Source of the DNA: Mycolicibacterium rhodesiae NBB3 | GTDB lineage: Bacteria > Actinomycetota > Actinomycetes > Mycobacteriales > Mycobacteriaceae | DNA: 64,000 nt | Direction of reading: 5' to 3' | Assembly: GCF_000230895.2 (NCBI RefSeq) | Contig: NC_016604.1 | Location: 4,898,001-4,962,000 of the forward strand | Shown: in pieces, positions 53,182-62,070 of the stretch | How the letters are laid out: each line of letters begins with the position of its first letter | Position numbering within the stretch: position 1 is the first letter of the stretch | Notes under the pieces: generated by a model | Told to the model about the DNA's origin: nothing | Database searches by the model: none | Seen by the model: the letters and a program-made list of their open reading frames with translations, nothing else | Position numbers and translations under genes: made by a program

Positions 53182-54961
53182 TTGCCAACTCCGATTCGTC
53201 GATCGCCTGAGCCGGCGCCTTGTGCGCGGCCCGAAGAAATCTTCCGGTGCGTGCGGCGCCGACGACGTCCGTCGGCTCGCCATCGAGGAAGACTGCACGG
53301 CCACCGACGAAAACCGCCGTCACCGTGTCGTCGTTGCGGTTGACCATCCGCGACAGTCCGCCGTACTGCTCGACCGGTGCTTCGGCGTAGGCATCCAGTG
53401 ACTCGTCGAGGCGTTCAGGGTCGATGACGACGATGTCGGCGCGGTCACCGATACGCAGGTGTCCGGCGTCGAGGCGATACCAGTCGGCGAGTTCGCCGGT
53501 GAGCCGGTGCACCGCCTGCTCGATGGACATGAACGGCCGACCCGTGTTCTGTGCATCCCGGACATGGCGCAGCAGTCGCAGTCCCATGTTGTAGAACGCC
53601 ATATTGCGCAGGTGGGCACCCGCATCGGAGAAGCCCATCTGAATGCCGGGATCGCGCGCCAGCTTCTTGAGCACCTCGGGCCGGTGATTGGAGATCGTCG
53701 TACGCCAGCGGAGAGCCTTACCGTGCTCGAGCACCAGGTCGAGGAACGCGTCGACCGGGTGCAGGCCACCGCGGTCGAGGCCAACCTGGCCGAACGACTT
53801 GCCCACCACCGCCTCGTCGGGGCAGCCGACGATCTCGGCGTCGAAGAAGTCGCGCTGCCACACCCGCATCCCGAACTTGCTCTCGTATTGCTTACGGAAC
53901 TCGCGACGATACGACTCGTCGCGCAGCAACTCGTTGCGCTCGACCTCGTCGCGCAGATGCAGCGCTGCCGCGCCCGCCCCGAATTCCTCGAAGACCACCA
54001 GGTCGATGCCGTCGGCGTAGACCTCGAACGGCACCGGCAGGTGTTGCCAGCGAAAGTTGCCGCCGAGGCGATTGACCAATCGGGCCAGCGGGCCGAGCAC
54101 CTTGATCGCGTACGGGTTCGACTTGACGTCGGCGGCCGACAGCAGGCTGGTTTTCAGCGGGTTGCGGAAAACGCCGAGCGACTGAAACAGCTGCGAACCG
54201 AGATTCAGCGGATTCTGGATGTCGGGCCCGGACTGCAGGACCCGGCCGGCCCGCCGCAGGCGGGACTTGAGGCGACGCAGTTCCCGTGGCTTGGCATATG
54301 TCGAAGGCAACGTGCGCGAGCGACAGACGTCGCCGTCCAGCTTGTCGAAAAGCAGTTGCTGCGATGACATTCCGACGAAGCCGGCCTGCAACGCCTCTTC
54401 GAGCCACTTCTCCATCTGCGCCTGTTCGCTTCTGGTGGGCCGCTGCCGCTTTTGGGTGGCCCGATCGAGTCCCATGGTCGCGGCCCGCATGTCGGAGTGT
54501 CCGATGAAGGCGGCGACGTTCGGGCCGAGCGGACGCGCCTGAAGCGCTGCGATGTACTCCTCGCAGTTCGACCACGTCTTGTGGTCGTCGACCGCGCCGA
54601 TGACGTGTTCGCGAGGGATCGCCTCGACGCGTCCGAAGATGTCGTCGGCGTCCTCGGCGTCGACGTGCACGGTGGACAGCGAGCACGATCCGAGCATCAC
54701 CGTGGTCACGCCGTGGCGCAGCGACTCGGCCATCGCGGGTGCGACGAGTACTTCAACGTCGTAGTGGGTGTGTATGTCGAGCATGCCGGGCAGCACCCAT
54801 TTGCCCGTCGCGTCGATGACTCGAGGGCAACCCGCCTGATCGAGCTCATCGGCGGTGATGGCGACTACGTGACCATCGCGGATGCCGATGTTGCAAATGG
54901 CCGACGGAGCGCCGGTGCCGTCGAACCAGCGGCCGTTCCTGATGATCGTGTCGTATGTCAC
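53171..54961 (-). CDS. N-acyl-D-amino-acid deacylase-type amidohydrolase
   Basis: A 596-residue metal-dependent amidohydrolase of the D-aminoacylase group. The metal-binding segment is GMLDIHTHYDVEV (HxH), with a further conserved H in FIGHSDMRAATMG and the C-terminal catalytic Asp region in GFSDAGAHLRNM. The substrate is unknown; paired with an NTF2-like protein it may act on a cyclic amide or lactone. GTG 54961 (VTYDTIIRNGRWFDGTG) is chosen; the frame is open to 55114. It is longer than Rv1879 (about 378 residues as recalled), so it is not the same gene. Confidence 0.85.
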   Translation of the reverse strand: MTYDTIIRNGRWFDGTGAPSAICNIGIRDGHVVAITADELDQAGCPRVIDATGKWVLPGMLDIHTHYDVEVLVAPAMAESLRHGVTTVMLGSCSLSTVHVDAEDADDIFGRVEAIPREHVIGAVDDHKTWSNCEEYIAALQARPLGPNVAAFIGHSDMRAATMGLDRATQKRQRPTRSEQAQMEKWLEEALQAGFVGMSSQQLLFDKLDGDVCRSRTLPSTYAKPRELRRLKSRLRRAGRVLQSGPDIQNPLNLGSQLFQSLGVFRNPLKTSLLSAADVKSNPYAIKVLGPLARLVNRLGGNFRWQHLPVPFEVYADGIDLVVFEEFGAGAAALHLRDEVERNELLRDESYRREFRKQYESKFGMRVWQRDFFDAEIVGCPDEAVVGKSFGQVGLDRGGLHPVDAFLDLVLEHGKALRWRTTISNHRPEVLKKLARDPGIQMGFSDAGAHLRNMAFYNMGLRLLRHVRDAQNTGRPFMSIEQAVHRLTGELADWYRLDAGHLRIGDRADIVVIDPERLDESLDAYAEAPVEQYGGLSRMVNRNDDTVTAVFVGGRAVFLDGEPTDVVGAARTGRFLRAAHKAPAQAIDESELASVS

Positions 54962-55055
54962 CCAGCCATAGAACAGTCCCGACCCGCGGGTGTCAACGAA
55001 ATCTGTGAACAGATTTGAGAATTTGTCTACTTTCGCATCTGAGCTGCGGTTTTTG

Positions 55056-55973
55056 CTATTCCCAGCCGTCTGGCTGACGGCCGTCCAGGTCGGTGAAGCC
55101 ATAGTCGCGCGCAAGCTCGGCAGACGTCACCGACCGCTGGTTGAACCGTGCCCGGTGCGGGTCTGCGGCGATCGCGGCCACCCCACGCCCGACATAGCGC
55201 GGCGTCTCGGATTCGGCGAAGCCAGGGGGAGCGACCGGACCATCGGTCCGGCGTGGATCCAGCGCGGAGTGCCAGTTCTCCTCGGTGACGCCCCAATTGT
55301 CGAGCATCATCTCCGACCGCAGCCAACCCGGTGTCACGGCCACCGCGGTGGCGCCGAAGCGCTCCAGTTCGTGACCCTGGCTGTAGGCGAGCCGGTTGAC
55401 CGCGGTCTTGGCCAGGTCGTAGAACACCGACAACCGGTAGTTGGAGTCGTTGAAATCCTTTGTCCCGTCGGTCACCTCGACGAGTAGGCCGCCTGGCTTG
55501 CTGATCAGCAGCGGCAACAGGCGGTGCGACGTGATGAGGTGCGTGTCGATGCCGAGCCGCAGAATCCGCAGACCGTCGTCGATGTCGTGCTCCCAGATCG
55601 GGCGATTCCACATGGCTGGGCCGCCCTTGAGGACCTCCGCACCCCAGATGTCGTTGACCAGGATGTCGATCGATCCCTGGTCATCGCGGATGCGGTCGGC
55701 AAGGCGGCTGACAGCGGCGGTATCGAGGTGGTCGACCTGCATCGCGATGCCGGTGCCGCCGAGCCGCTCGACGAGCTCGGCGGTCTCTTCGATGGTTTCT
55801 GGACGGTCGTAATCGGACCCCTCGTTGCCCGATACGCTGCTACGGCCCGTGCAGATCACCGTCGCGCCGGCCTCTCCGAGTGCGGCCGCGATTCCACGGC
55901 CGGCGCCGCGCGTCGCTCCGGCCACCACGGCCACGCGGCCGCGCAGCGCATCCGTATCCGGAGTCCAGGTCAC
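55056..55973 (-). CDS. Short-chain dehydrogenase/reductase
   Basis: A 305-residue SDR with cofactor motif VVAGATRGAGRGIA, an NAG-like VNDIWGAEV, and an intact catalytic YDLAK. The C-terminal extension (FNQRSVTSAELARDYGFTDL) is typical of the long mycobacterial members. GTG 55973 (VTWTPDTDALRGR). The start is only 18 bp from the divergent GTG of the dienelactone hydrolase, so both must be transcribed from overlapping, probably leaderless promoters. Confidence 0.87.
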   Translation of the reverse strand: MTWTPDTDALRGRVAVVAGATRGAGRGIAAALGEAGATVICTGRSSVSGNEGSDYDRPETIEETAELVERLGGTGIAMQVDHLDTAAVSRLADRIRDDQGSIDILVNDIWGAEVLKGGPAMWNRPIWEHDIDDGLRILRLGIDTHLITSHRLLPLLISKPGGLLVEVTDGTKDFNDSNYRLSVFYDLAKTAVNRLAYSQGHELERFGATAVAVTPGWLRSEMMLDNWGVTEENWHSALDPRRTDGPVAPPGFAESETPRYVGRGVAAIAADPHRARFNQRSVTSAELARDYGFTDLDGRQPDGWE

Positions 55974-55991
55974 AGGTGCATACTCGCGAAC

Positions 55992-56903
55992 GTGACCCCC
56001 TTGCAGCGGTACATCGCCGAAGAAATCGCCACTGATCACATCGACGGGTTGCTGTCCAGGCGGGAGGCACTACGCCGGCTGGCATTGCTCGGCGTCGGCA
56101 CCGCGGCCGCCACCGCATTGATCGCGGCATGCGGCGAGAACAAGCAGTCGACGTCGGACGGCCCGGTCACCTCGAATGCGCCCGCAACCGAGAGCGCACC
56201 GCCGCCGGGCTCGCAGAACGCCGTCGCGACCGAGCCGATCGCCTGGGCGGGGCCGCGCGGCGAACTGCAGGCGGCGTGGGCCCAGGCCGCGCAGCCTCGC
56301 GGCGGTGTGCTCGTCATCCACGAGAACAAGGGCCTCAACGACTACATCCGCTCGGTCGCCGGACGGTTCGCCGGTATCGGGTACTCCGCGCTGGCGATCG
56401 ACCTGCTGTCGGCGCAGGGCGGCACGGCCAAATTCGCCGACCCCGCCGAGGCGACGGCGGCCTTGGGCAAGCTGCCGCCGGAGGATGCCATTGCCGATCT
56501 CAAGTCGGGAATCGATGAGCTGCAGCGCCGAGTCCCCGGAAAGAAGGTCGCCGCGGTCGGCTTCTGTATGGGTGGCGGCTTCGTCTGGCGATTGCTGGCC
56601 TCCGGTGAGCCGCGGTTGGCCGCCGCGGTGCCGTTCTACGGTCCGACGCCGGACAATCCGGACTTCTCCGGATCCAAAGGTGTTGCGGTACTGGGCATCT
56701 ACGGCGCGCGGGATCAGCGCGTCAATGCTTCCGAGCCGGTGGCGCGAGCGGCACTGGAGAAAGCCGGCCTGGTTTTCGAACTGGTCACCGAACCGGACGC
56801 CAACCACGCGTTCTTCAACGACACCGGTGACCGTTACAACGCCGCCGCCGCCGACGATGCGTGGCGCCGCGTGCAGGACTGGTTCACCGAGCACCTCGCT
56901 TAG
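55992..56903 (+). CDS. Exported dienelactone hydrolase-family protein
   Basis: A 303-residue alpha/beta hydrolase. The N-terminal about 50 residues contain a Tat-like RREALRRLALLG and a lipobox-like LIAAC, so it is probably a Tat-exported lipoprotein. The catalytic triad is C in GFCMGGGF, Asp in YGARDQRV and His in NHAFFND, a Cys-His-Asp set as in dienelactone hydrolases. GTG start 55992 (VTPLQRYIAEEIATDHIDG). Substrate unknown. Confidence 0.87.
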   Translation: MTPLQRYIAEEIATDHIDGLLSRREALRRLALLGVGTAAATALIAACGENKQSTSDGPVTSNAPATESAPPPGSQNAVATEPIAWAGPRGELQAAWAQAAQPRGGVLVIHENKGLNDYIRSVAGRFAGIGYSALAIDLLSAQGGTAKFADPAEATAALGKLPPEDAIADLKSGIDELQRRVPGKKVAAVGFCMGGGFVWRLLASGEPRLAAAVPFYGPTPDNPDFSGSKGVAVLGIYGARDQRVNASEPVARAALEKAGLVFELVTEPDANHAFFNDTGDRYNAAAADDAWRRVQDWFTEHLA

Positions 56904-56919
56904 CGGTGCCCATTTCCCG

Positions 56920-56976
56920 CGAGCGTGCGTGTCAGAGGACGACACGCCGGGTTCCTTCCCGAGTTCGCGCACGCTC
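56920..56976 (+). repeat. Inverted-repeat unit, left copy
   Basis: A 57-bp unit bounded by GAGCGTGCG and CGCACGCTC, with an inner CGTGTC/GACACG pair. It recurs in reverse orientation at 57036-57092. Confidence 0.7.
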
Positions 56977-57035
56977 GGCGACAACTCACAACGCCGTGTG
57001 ACGTGACCTCTGTGCGTATGTCGGCATCCGACCGT

Positions 57036-57092
57036 GAGCGTGCGCGAACTCAGCAGAATCCTCGGCGTGTCGGTCACAGACACGCACGCTCG
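57036..57092 (-). repeat. Inverted-repeat unit, right copy
   Basis: Reverse complement of the 56920 unit: the outer 14-16 bases at each end and the inner GACACGCCG are the same, while the loops differ. The two copies bracket 59 bp between the dienelactone hydrolase and mgtA genes. Confidence 0.7.
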
Positions 57093-57179
57093 ACAACATG
57101 GGTCTGAATTCGCCCGCAGTTCAGCTGGCCTTTGGTGTCGCGTTGTCGACCGCACATGCGTTGAGGTCAGATTCAGCTC

Positions 57180-58286
57180 ATGCGGGTGGTGCAGGTGGCG
57201 AACTTCTACGGTCCGCGTTCGGGTGGCCTGCGCACGGCGGTAGATCGCCTTGGCGCGGAGTACTGCGCCAGGGGCCACGAGGTGTTCCTCGTCGTGCCGG
57301 GGCGGGTGTCCGAATGCCATGAGCTGACGTCGGGAGTCGTTCGAATCTCTCTGCCTGCCCGGCTGATTCCGTTCACGGGTGGCTATCGTGCGGTATTGCC
57401 GGGGCGCGTCACCGAACTACTCGCGCAGTTGGCGCCCGACGCCCTTGAAGTGTCCGACCGATTGACGCTTCGTTCGCTGGGGGAGTGGGGCCGACGCCGC
57501 GATGTGGTGACCACGATGATCTCGCACGAGCGGCTCGATCGCCTTGTCGGGCAGGTACTTCCGTCGCGTGCCGCCCGCTCGATCGCCGACGCCGCCAATC
57601 GCCGGACCGCCGCCAGTTACGACGCCGTGGTGTGTACGACGGCGTTCGCGCGGGAAGAGTTCGACAGAATCGAGGCCACGAATGTGGTCACGGTGCCACT
57701 GGGTGTCGACCTCGACCAGTTCCACCCCAGCAGGCGGTCGGAGTCGGTACGTCAGCGGTGGGCCAGTCCGGACCAGACACTGCTGGTGCACTGTGGCCGG
57801 CTATCGGTCGAGAAGCATGCCCACCGCAGTGTCGATACCGTTGCGTCGCTGCGCGATTCGGGTGTGGACGCACGCCTGGTCGTCGTTGGCGAGGGGCCGA
57901 TGCGCGCCAGGCTCGAAAGACAGGCCGCACGTCTGCCTGTCGAGTTCACCGGCTACGTCGGCTGCCGCGATACGGTCGCCACCATCCTGGCGACCGCCGA
58001 CGTCGCGCTCGCCCCGGGCCCGCATGAGACATTCGGACTTGCCGCTCTGGAAGCGCTGGCTTGCGGCACCCCCGCGGTGGTCTCGCGCACATCTGCGCTC
58101 GCCGAAATCCTCACCGCGGACAGCGGGGCCGCCGCGGACAACGATCCGGATGCCATCGCGCAGGCGGTGACGTCGATCATCAGCCGTCCAGAACGGTTGC
58201 GCCGCAATGATGCACGGCGCCGTGCGGAGCATTTCACCTGGCCGCGCGCGGCCACCGGAATGCTGAACGCGCTGGGCGCGGGTTAG
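57180..58286 (+). CDS. mgtA: GDP-mannose-dependent alpha-mannosyltransferase MgtA
   Basis: A GT-B (GT4) glycosyltransferase at the cytoplasmic face of the membrane that mannosylates a glycolipid core related to lipomannan. The 368-residue sequence is close to the Rv0557 product as I recall it: MRVVQVANFYGPRSGGLRTA, YDAVVCTTAFAREEFDRI, VTVPLGVDLDQFHP and the donor-site block PGPHETFGLAALEALACGTP (the EX7E region). ATG 57180. It is at a different chromosomal place from Rv0557 of M. tuberculosis. An inverted-repeat pair sits upstream. Confidence 0.93.
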   Translation: MRVVQVANFYGPRSGGLRTAVDRLGAEYCARGHEVFLVVPGRVSECHELTSGVVRISLPARLIPFTGGYRAVLPGRVTELLAQLAPDALEVSDRLTLRSLGEWGRRRDVVTTMISHERLDRLVGQVLPSRAARSIADAANRRTAASYDAVVCTTAFAREEFDRIEATNVVTVPLGVDLDQFHPSRRSESVRQRWASPDQTLLVHCGRLSVEKHAHRSVDTVASLRDSGVDARLVVVGEGPMRARLERQAARLPVEFTGYVGCRDTVATILATADVALAPGPHETFGLAALEALACGTPAVVSRTSALAEILTADSGAAADNDPDAIAQAVTSIISRPERLRRNDARRRAEHFTWPRAATGMLNALGAG

Positions 58287-58318
58287 GCCCCGCCGGCTTC
58301 ACCGGCTAGGTTGGCGGC

Positions 58319-59008
58319 ATGGCTGGCGTGCCGACCGGGCATGAGGACATCGAGCGAACTCGGACCCTGTGGTTCGCTCTCCTGCTCACGCTGGCCAACG
58401 GATTTCTCGACGCGCACACCTACATCGTCCGCGGCGGCGTGTTCGCCAACGTGCAGACCGCCAACGTCATTTTCGGGGCCATCGCCACATCGGAGGGCAA
58501 GTGGTTCGCGGCCCTCAATCACCTATGGCCGCTGATGGCGTTCATCGTCGGCATGGCGCTCGCATCGCACATCAAGTCCGGCCGTGTCGAACGCTTTCTC
58601 CCGCACGCTCTGCGCTGGACGATCGGTGCGCAGGCGGTCGCGCTGGCGATCTTCGGATTCGTTCCCGCCGACGTGCCCCACAGCTACGTCACCGTGCCGA
58701 TCTCCTTTCTCGCGGCCATGCAGATCGGGCTGTTCCGCAACATCGGCGACCTGGCCTACATGCCGGTCGCGACCACAGGCAACTTGATGCGGTTGATGGA
58801 GTCCTGGTACGACGCGTTCGTCGAGAAGAACGCGGAATCGCGGCGGGCCTTCGGTGTCTACGGTGCGCTGATCTCAGTTTTCGGCCTAGGGGCACTCCTC
58901 GGCTCGTTCGCCAGCGTCGCCTGGGGGGTGCATGCAATCTGGCTGCCCGCGGGATTCCTGGCGTTCACCCTCTGTCTGTTCATCATCGATGAACGCCACC
59001 TGCGCTGA
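58319..59008 (+). CDS. DUF1275 (YoaK) membrane protein
   Basis: A 229-residue integral membrane protein with six hydrophobic segments. The signature NGFLDAHTYIVRGGVFANVQ and VATTGNLMRL defines DUF1275, whose function is unknown. ATG 58319 begins 33 bp after mgtA. It may be co-transcribed with mgtA and the following small exported gene. Confidence 0.88.
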   Translation: MAGVPTGHEDIERTRTLWFALLLTLANGFLDAHTYIVRGGVFANVQTANVIFGAIATSEGKWFAALNHLWPLMAFIVGMALASHIKSGRVERFLPHALRWTIGAQAVALAIFGFVPADVPHSYVTVPISFLAAMQIGLFRNIGDLAYMPVATTGNLMRLMESWYDAFVEKNAESRRAFGVYGALISVFGLGALLGSFASVAWGVHAIWLPAGFLAFTLCLFIIDERHLR

Positions 59009-59022
59009 ACTACGATCAGTCA

Positions 59023-59418
59023 ATGACCAGGTCGCTGATACTCCTCGTCGCGGCGATGCTGCCCCTCGCCGGAACCTCGGCCGTGGCCGCCGCCGACCCC
59101 GTCCCGCCGACGTGCACGTACAACCTGTCGCCGCCGCAGGTCGTGGACGTCTCCGGCACCAGCATGGTCACCGCCACGCTGTCTCCTGGGGCGTGCGATC
59201 GATCCAACGTCTATCTCTCCGTGGCCTGTGTGCAGCTTCAAGGCAGTCCGGAGTCTGCAAAGTGCGCACAGAACAACGGGGTGCTGACCGCGCAGGTCTT
59301 CTACGCGCCGTACCGGCCGGGCGCCACCTACGTCTCCACCGGCCGCGGGTGTGCGAACACCGGGAATCCGCCGCAGCCGGTCTGTACGCCGGTCGGACCT
59401 GTCACCGCGAGTTTCTAG
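59023..59418 (+). CDS. Small secreted Cys-rich protein
   Basis: A 131-residue exported protein with signal peptide MTRSLILLVAAMLPLAGTSA, cleaved near AVAAADP. The mature part has six cysteines (CTYNLSP, GACDRSN, VACVQLQ, KCAQNN, GCANTG, VCTPVG), which could form three disulfides outside the cell. No known family. ATG 59023, 14 bp after the DUF1275 gene. Confidence 0.82.
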   Translation: MTRSLILLVAAMLPLAGTSAVAAADPVPPTCTYNLSPPQVVDVSGTSMVTATLSPGACDRSNVYLSVACVQLQGSPESAKCAQNNGVLTAQVFYAPYRPGATYVSTGRGCANTGNPPQPVCTPVGPVTASF

Positions 59419-59501
59419 TGCGCCCTCGCGCCAAACCGGCCTGCTTGATCCATCACCGGTCGATAATCGTGACCTAGGGGAGATCCTGGTTAGGGGACAC
59501 G

Positions 59502-59900
59502 ATGAAGAAGATCTTGGTGTTGTGCGCTACTGCATGTCTGGCCGCTGCGATCGCCGCCTGCGGCAGCGAATCCAGTTACACCACCTCCGAAGGCGACACC
59601 GGCACCGCGACCGCGACCGCGAGCCCCGAAACGACCGGTGCCGCGGAGCCCGCCGGCCCCACGATCACGATGGTGGGCATGAGCTTCGGTGACCCCATCA
59701 CCGTCGCGCCCGGGGCGAAGATCACCGTGAAAAACGACGACTCCGCGGAGCACTCGGTGACGTCGCGGACCGAGGGCATCTTCGACGTCCACGTCGACGC
59801 GGGTGAACAAGGCACTCTCACCGCTCCCTCGAAGCCGGGCGAGTACGCCTTCTATTGCGTCTATCACCCATCCATGAAGGGCACTCTGATCGTCAAGTGA
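59502..59900 (+). CDS. Cupredoxin-domain lipoprotein
   Basis: A 132-residue lipoprotein (lipobox IAAC near residue 19) with a Thr/Glu-rich linker and a plastocyanin-like copper domain. Copper ligands fit His in AEHSVTS, Cys in FYCVYH, His in YHPSMKG and Met in the same segment, a type-1 site. It could carry electrons or protect against copper at the cell envelope. A hairpin follows. ATG 59502 has a GGGG-type site upstream. Confidence 0.87.
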   Translation: MKKILVLCATACLAAAIAACGSESSYTTSEGDTGTATATASPETTGAAEPAGPTITMVGMSFGDPITVAPGAKITVKNDDSAEHSVTSRTEGIFDVHVDAGEQGTLTAPSKPGEYAFYCVYHPSMKGTLIVK

Positions 59901-59901
59901 G

Positions 59902-59918
59902 CCGTCCCGATCGGACGG
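59902..59918 (+). terminator. Weak hairpin after the cupredoxin gene
   Basis: Stem CCGTCC/GGACGG (59902-59907, 59913-59918) with a 5-nt loop starts 2 bp after the stop. Confidence 0.4.
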
Positions 59919-60354
59919 TTCCCGCGGGGTCCTACGCATAGCCGCGCCGCCCGTTACCAGGGCGCCGACCGTCCGAACCTAGCACCGCGCCCCGCCGGTG
60001 ACCCGGTAGTGGTGTTGCTAAAACTGTCTCAGCGACGTATATAACCCGTGTAACACCAGGCGGCACATGAGCGATGCGACGATTAACGTGGTTGAAATAT
60101 AGTTTGCTAAAACTACACACTTGTGCACATTTAGGAGCACTCAGGCAGATTCGACCCGCCGCGGTGGTGGATCGCGAATCCAAGCATATTTACTGTTCAA
60201 GGAGATATCAGAGTCGACGAGCGACGGCGGACGTAAGACGGAGCCGGGGTTTATAAACGATCTTGATTGAATCTAGTAATTCATAGCTTGTGCCATCGCC
60301 GGGTCTGGTGATACCGTGCCGATACATATGAGCTGAGGCCTGGAGGGCGTCTTG
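59919..60354. promoter_or_regulatory. 436-bp AT-enriched control region upstream of the sugar-transferase locus
   Basis: No credible gene. The direct repeat TTGCTAAAACT occurs at 60015-60025 and 60104-60114, and TTGCTAAAtC at 60376. TGTGCACA (60122-60129) and TTTATAAA (60250-60257) are palindromes, and TGAAT/ATTCA arms flank 60268-60283. The A+T content from about 60080 to 60300 is visibly higher than in the neighbouring genes, as in regions bound by Lsr2-type silencers. Confidence 0.55.
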
Positions 60355-60492
60355 ATGCAGACAACGCAGCAATATTTGCTAAATCAGGATCTCCGGGTCA
60401 GCGCCGATCCGAGGGGTGGAGCCGTGGCGGACGAACACATCGCTGGATATGGGCGCGACGCGGGGAAGCCCGGGATCCGGAGAACCACATGA
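60355..60492 (+). CDS. Small upstream ORF (45 codons) coupled to the sugar transferase
   Basis: ATG 60355 has a strong GGAGGG site 7 bp upstream, and its TGA overlaps the ATG of the sugar transferase (ATGA). The product begins MQTTQQYLLNQDLRVSADPR and ends GIRRTT. No family recognised; it could be a leader or a small regulatory protein. Length and gene coupling equal the upstream ORF at 39920, though the sequences are not alike. Confidence 0.5.
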   Translation: MQTTQQYLLNQDLRVSADPRGGAVADEHIAGYGRDAGKPGIRRTT

Positions 60493-62042
60493 GCAGCTCG
60501 CTGGATTCGTTCGAGGGCACTGCCGCCCTGCGTCGCAAGGTCGATCTCGTCCGGCCACTCGAGCAGTCCGTCCCGCCCACCAAAGCGGCGGTGGACATGC
60601 CGAGCGGTGTCTTCGAGCGGTCGACCTGGCAGCGCCGGTACGCCGCCACGCTGGCTGTCAGCGACTTCGTCGTGGTGTCAGCGGCTGTGCTGCTCAGCCA
60701 GTACGTGAGGTTCGGTCCCACCTGGACGCCGCCCGACTATCCGCAGTACTACGTCCCGGCCTACTCCGCGTTGTTCATCGCCGGCTGGCTGTGCGTGCTG
60801 GCGGCGTTTCGCTCGCGGTCTCCGAGGATCATCGGCACCGGAGTCGAGGAGTACCGGCGCGTCGTCTCTGCGTCGCTGAGCACGTTCGGCGTCATCGCCA
60901 TCATCTCGCTGCTCCTCAAGCTCGACATCGCACGTGGATACCTCGCCCTTGCGCTGCCCGTCGGAGCGGTCGGATTGGTGCTCACCAGGTGGGCATGGCA
61001 CCGCTCCATCATTCGGCAACGTTCGAAGGGACGTTGCCGGACAGCGGTTCTGGCTTTCGGTGAGCTCGATGCCGTCGAGCACCTGGTCTCAGAACTGACA
61101 CAGAACGAATCCGACGGGTATCAGGTTGTCGGCGTCGCGGTCCCCGGATACGGACCGTCCCGCGGCGAGCACGTCACCATCGACGGACATGTGATCCCGG
61201 TGGTCGGCGACGAAGCCGAAATGCTGCGTGCGATCCGTACCCATGGCGCCGATACGGTGGCGATCGCCGGGACCGAGCATTTCGGCGTTCGCGGAATCCG
61301 GCGACTGATCTGGGATCTCGAGCCGATGGGTGTTGACCTGGTGGTCTCGACCGGGGTCATGGATGTCGCTCTGTCCAGGTTGGTGATGCGTCCGACCGCG
61401 GGGCTTCCGCTGCTCCAGATCGAGGGACCTCAGTACCGAGGCTCCAAGAAGCTGCAGAAAAGGGCGTTCGATCTCTGCTTTGCATTTGCCGTGCTCGTTC
61501 TGACATCGCCAGTGCTGCTTGCGATTGCGGTCGCGATCAAGCTGGACAGTCGAGGTTCGGTCTTCTACACATCCGAACGAATCGGCATCGACGGCCGGCC
61601 GTTCTCGATGGTCAAGTTCCGGACAATGGTCGCCGATGCCGACCGTCAACTCTTGAGCCTGTTGGCATCCAATGAGAGCGACGGTGTGCTCTTCAAGATG
61701 AAAGAGGACCCTCGGATCACCAGGGTCGGCTCGTTCCTGCGTCGCTACAGCCTTGACGAGCTGCCACAGTTCATCAACGTCCTGCTCGACGACATGAGCG
61801 TCGTCGGTCCGCGGCCACCGTTGCGTCGCGAAGTCGAGTCCTACGACTGTGACGTACTGCGCCGGTTGCTCGTCAAACCCGGCGTCACCGGTCTCTGGCA
61901 GGTCAGCGGGCGCTCCGATCTGTCGTGGAACCAGGCGGTCCGGCTGGACCTGTCGTACGTGGACAACTGGTCGATGATCGGGGACCTGTTGCTCATCGCC
62001 AAGACGGTAGGCGCGGTCGCGCAGAAGAAGGGTGCGTACTGA
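60489..62042 (+). CDS. Polyprenyl-phosphate sugar-phosphate transferase (WcaJ/CpsE type)
   Basis: A 517-residue membrane enzyme that starts glycan assembly by moving a sugar-1-phosphate from a nucleotide sugar to a polyprenyl phosphate. An N-terminal four-TM block and a CoA-binding-like Rossmann region precede the catalytic C-terminal domain with KRAFDLCFAFAVLVLTSPVL, MVKFRTMVADAD, RITRVGSFLRRYSLDELPQF, SVVGPRPPLRREVESYD and KPGVTGLWQVSGRSDLSWNQ (partly quoted). ATG 60489 has GGAG 7 bp upstream. It opens a gene set with a ketosynthase and an acyltransferase. Confidence 0.93.
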   Translation: MSSSLDSFEGTAALRRKVDLVRPLEQSVPPTKAAVDMPSGVFERSTWQRRYAATLAVSDFVVVSAAVLLSQYVRFGPTWTPPDYPQYYVPAYSALFIAGWLCVLAAFRSRSPRIIGTGVEEYRRVVSASLSTFGVIAIISLLLKLDIARGYLALALPVGAVGLVLTRWAWHRSIIRQRSKGRCRTAVLAFGELDAVEHLVSELTQNESDGYQVVGVAVPGYGPSRGEHVTIDGHVIPVVGDEAEMLRAIRTHGADTVAIAGTEHFGVRGIRRLIWDLEPMGVDLVVSTGVMDVALSRLVMRPTAGLPLLQIEGPQYRGSKKLQKRAFDLCFAFAVLVLTSPVLLAIAVAIKLDSRGSVFYTSERIGIDGRPFSMVKFRTMVADADRQLLSLLASNESDGVLFKMKEDPRITRVGSFLRRYSLDELPQFINVLLDDMSVVGPRPPLRREVESYDCDVLRRLLVKPGVTGLWQVSGRSDLSWNQAVRLDLSYVDNWSMIGDLLLIAKTVGAVAQKKGAY

Positions 62043-62070
62043 AATGGCGCCGCCGACAAGGAGTAGCGCA

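Noticed and set aside
60074..60256. 60-codon open frame in the AT-rich control region
   Set aside because: No ribosome site and no resemblance to a protein; more likely non-coding control DNA.
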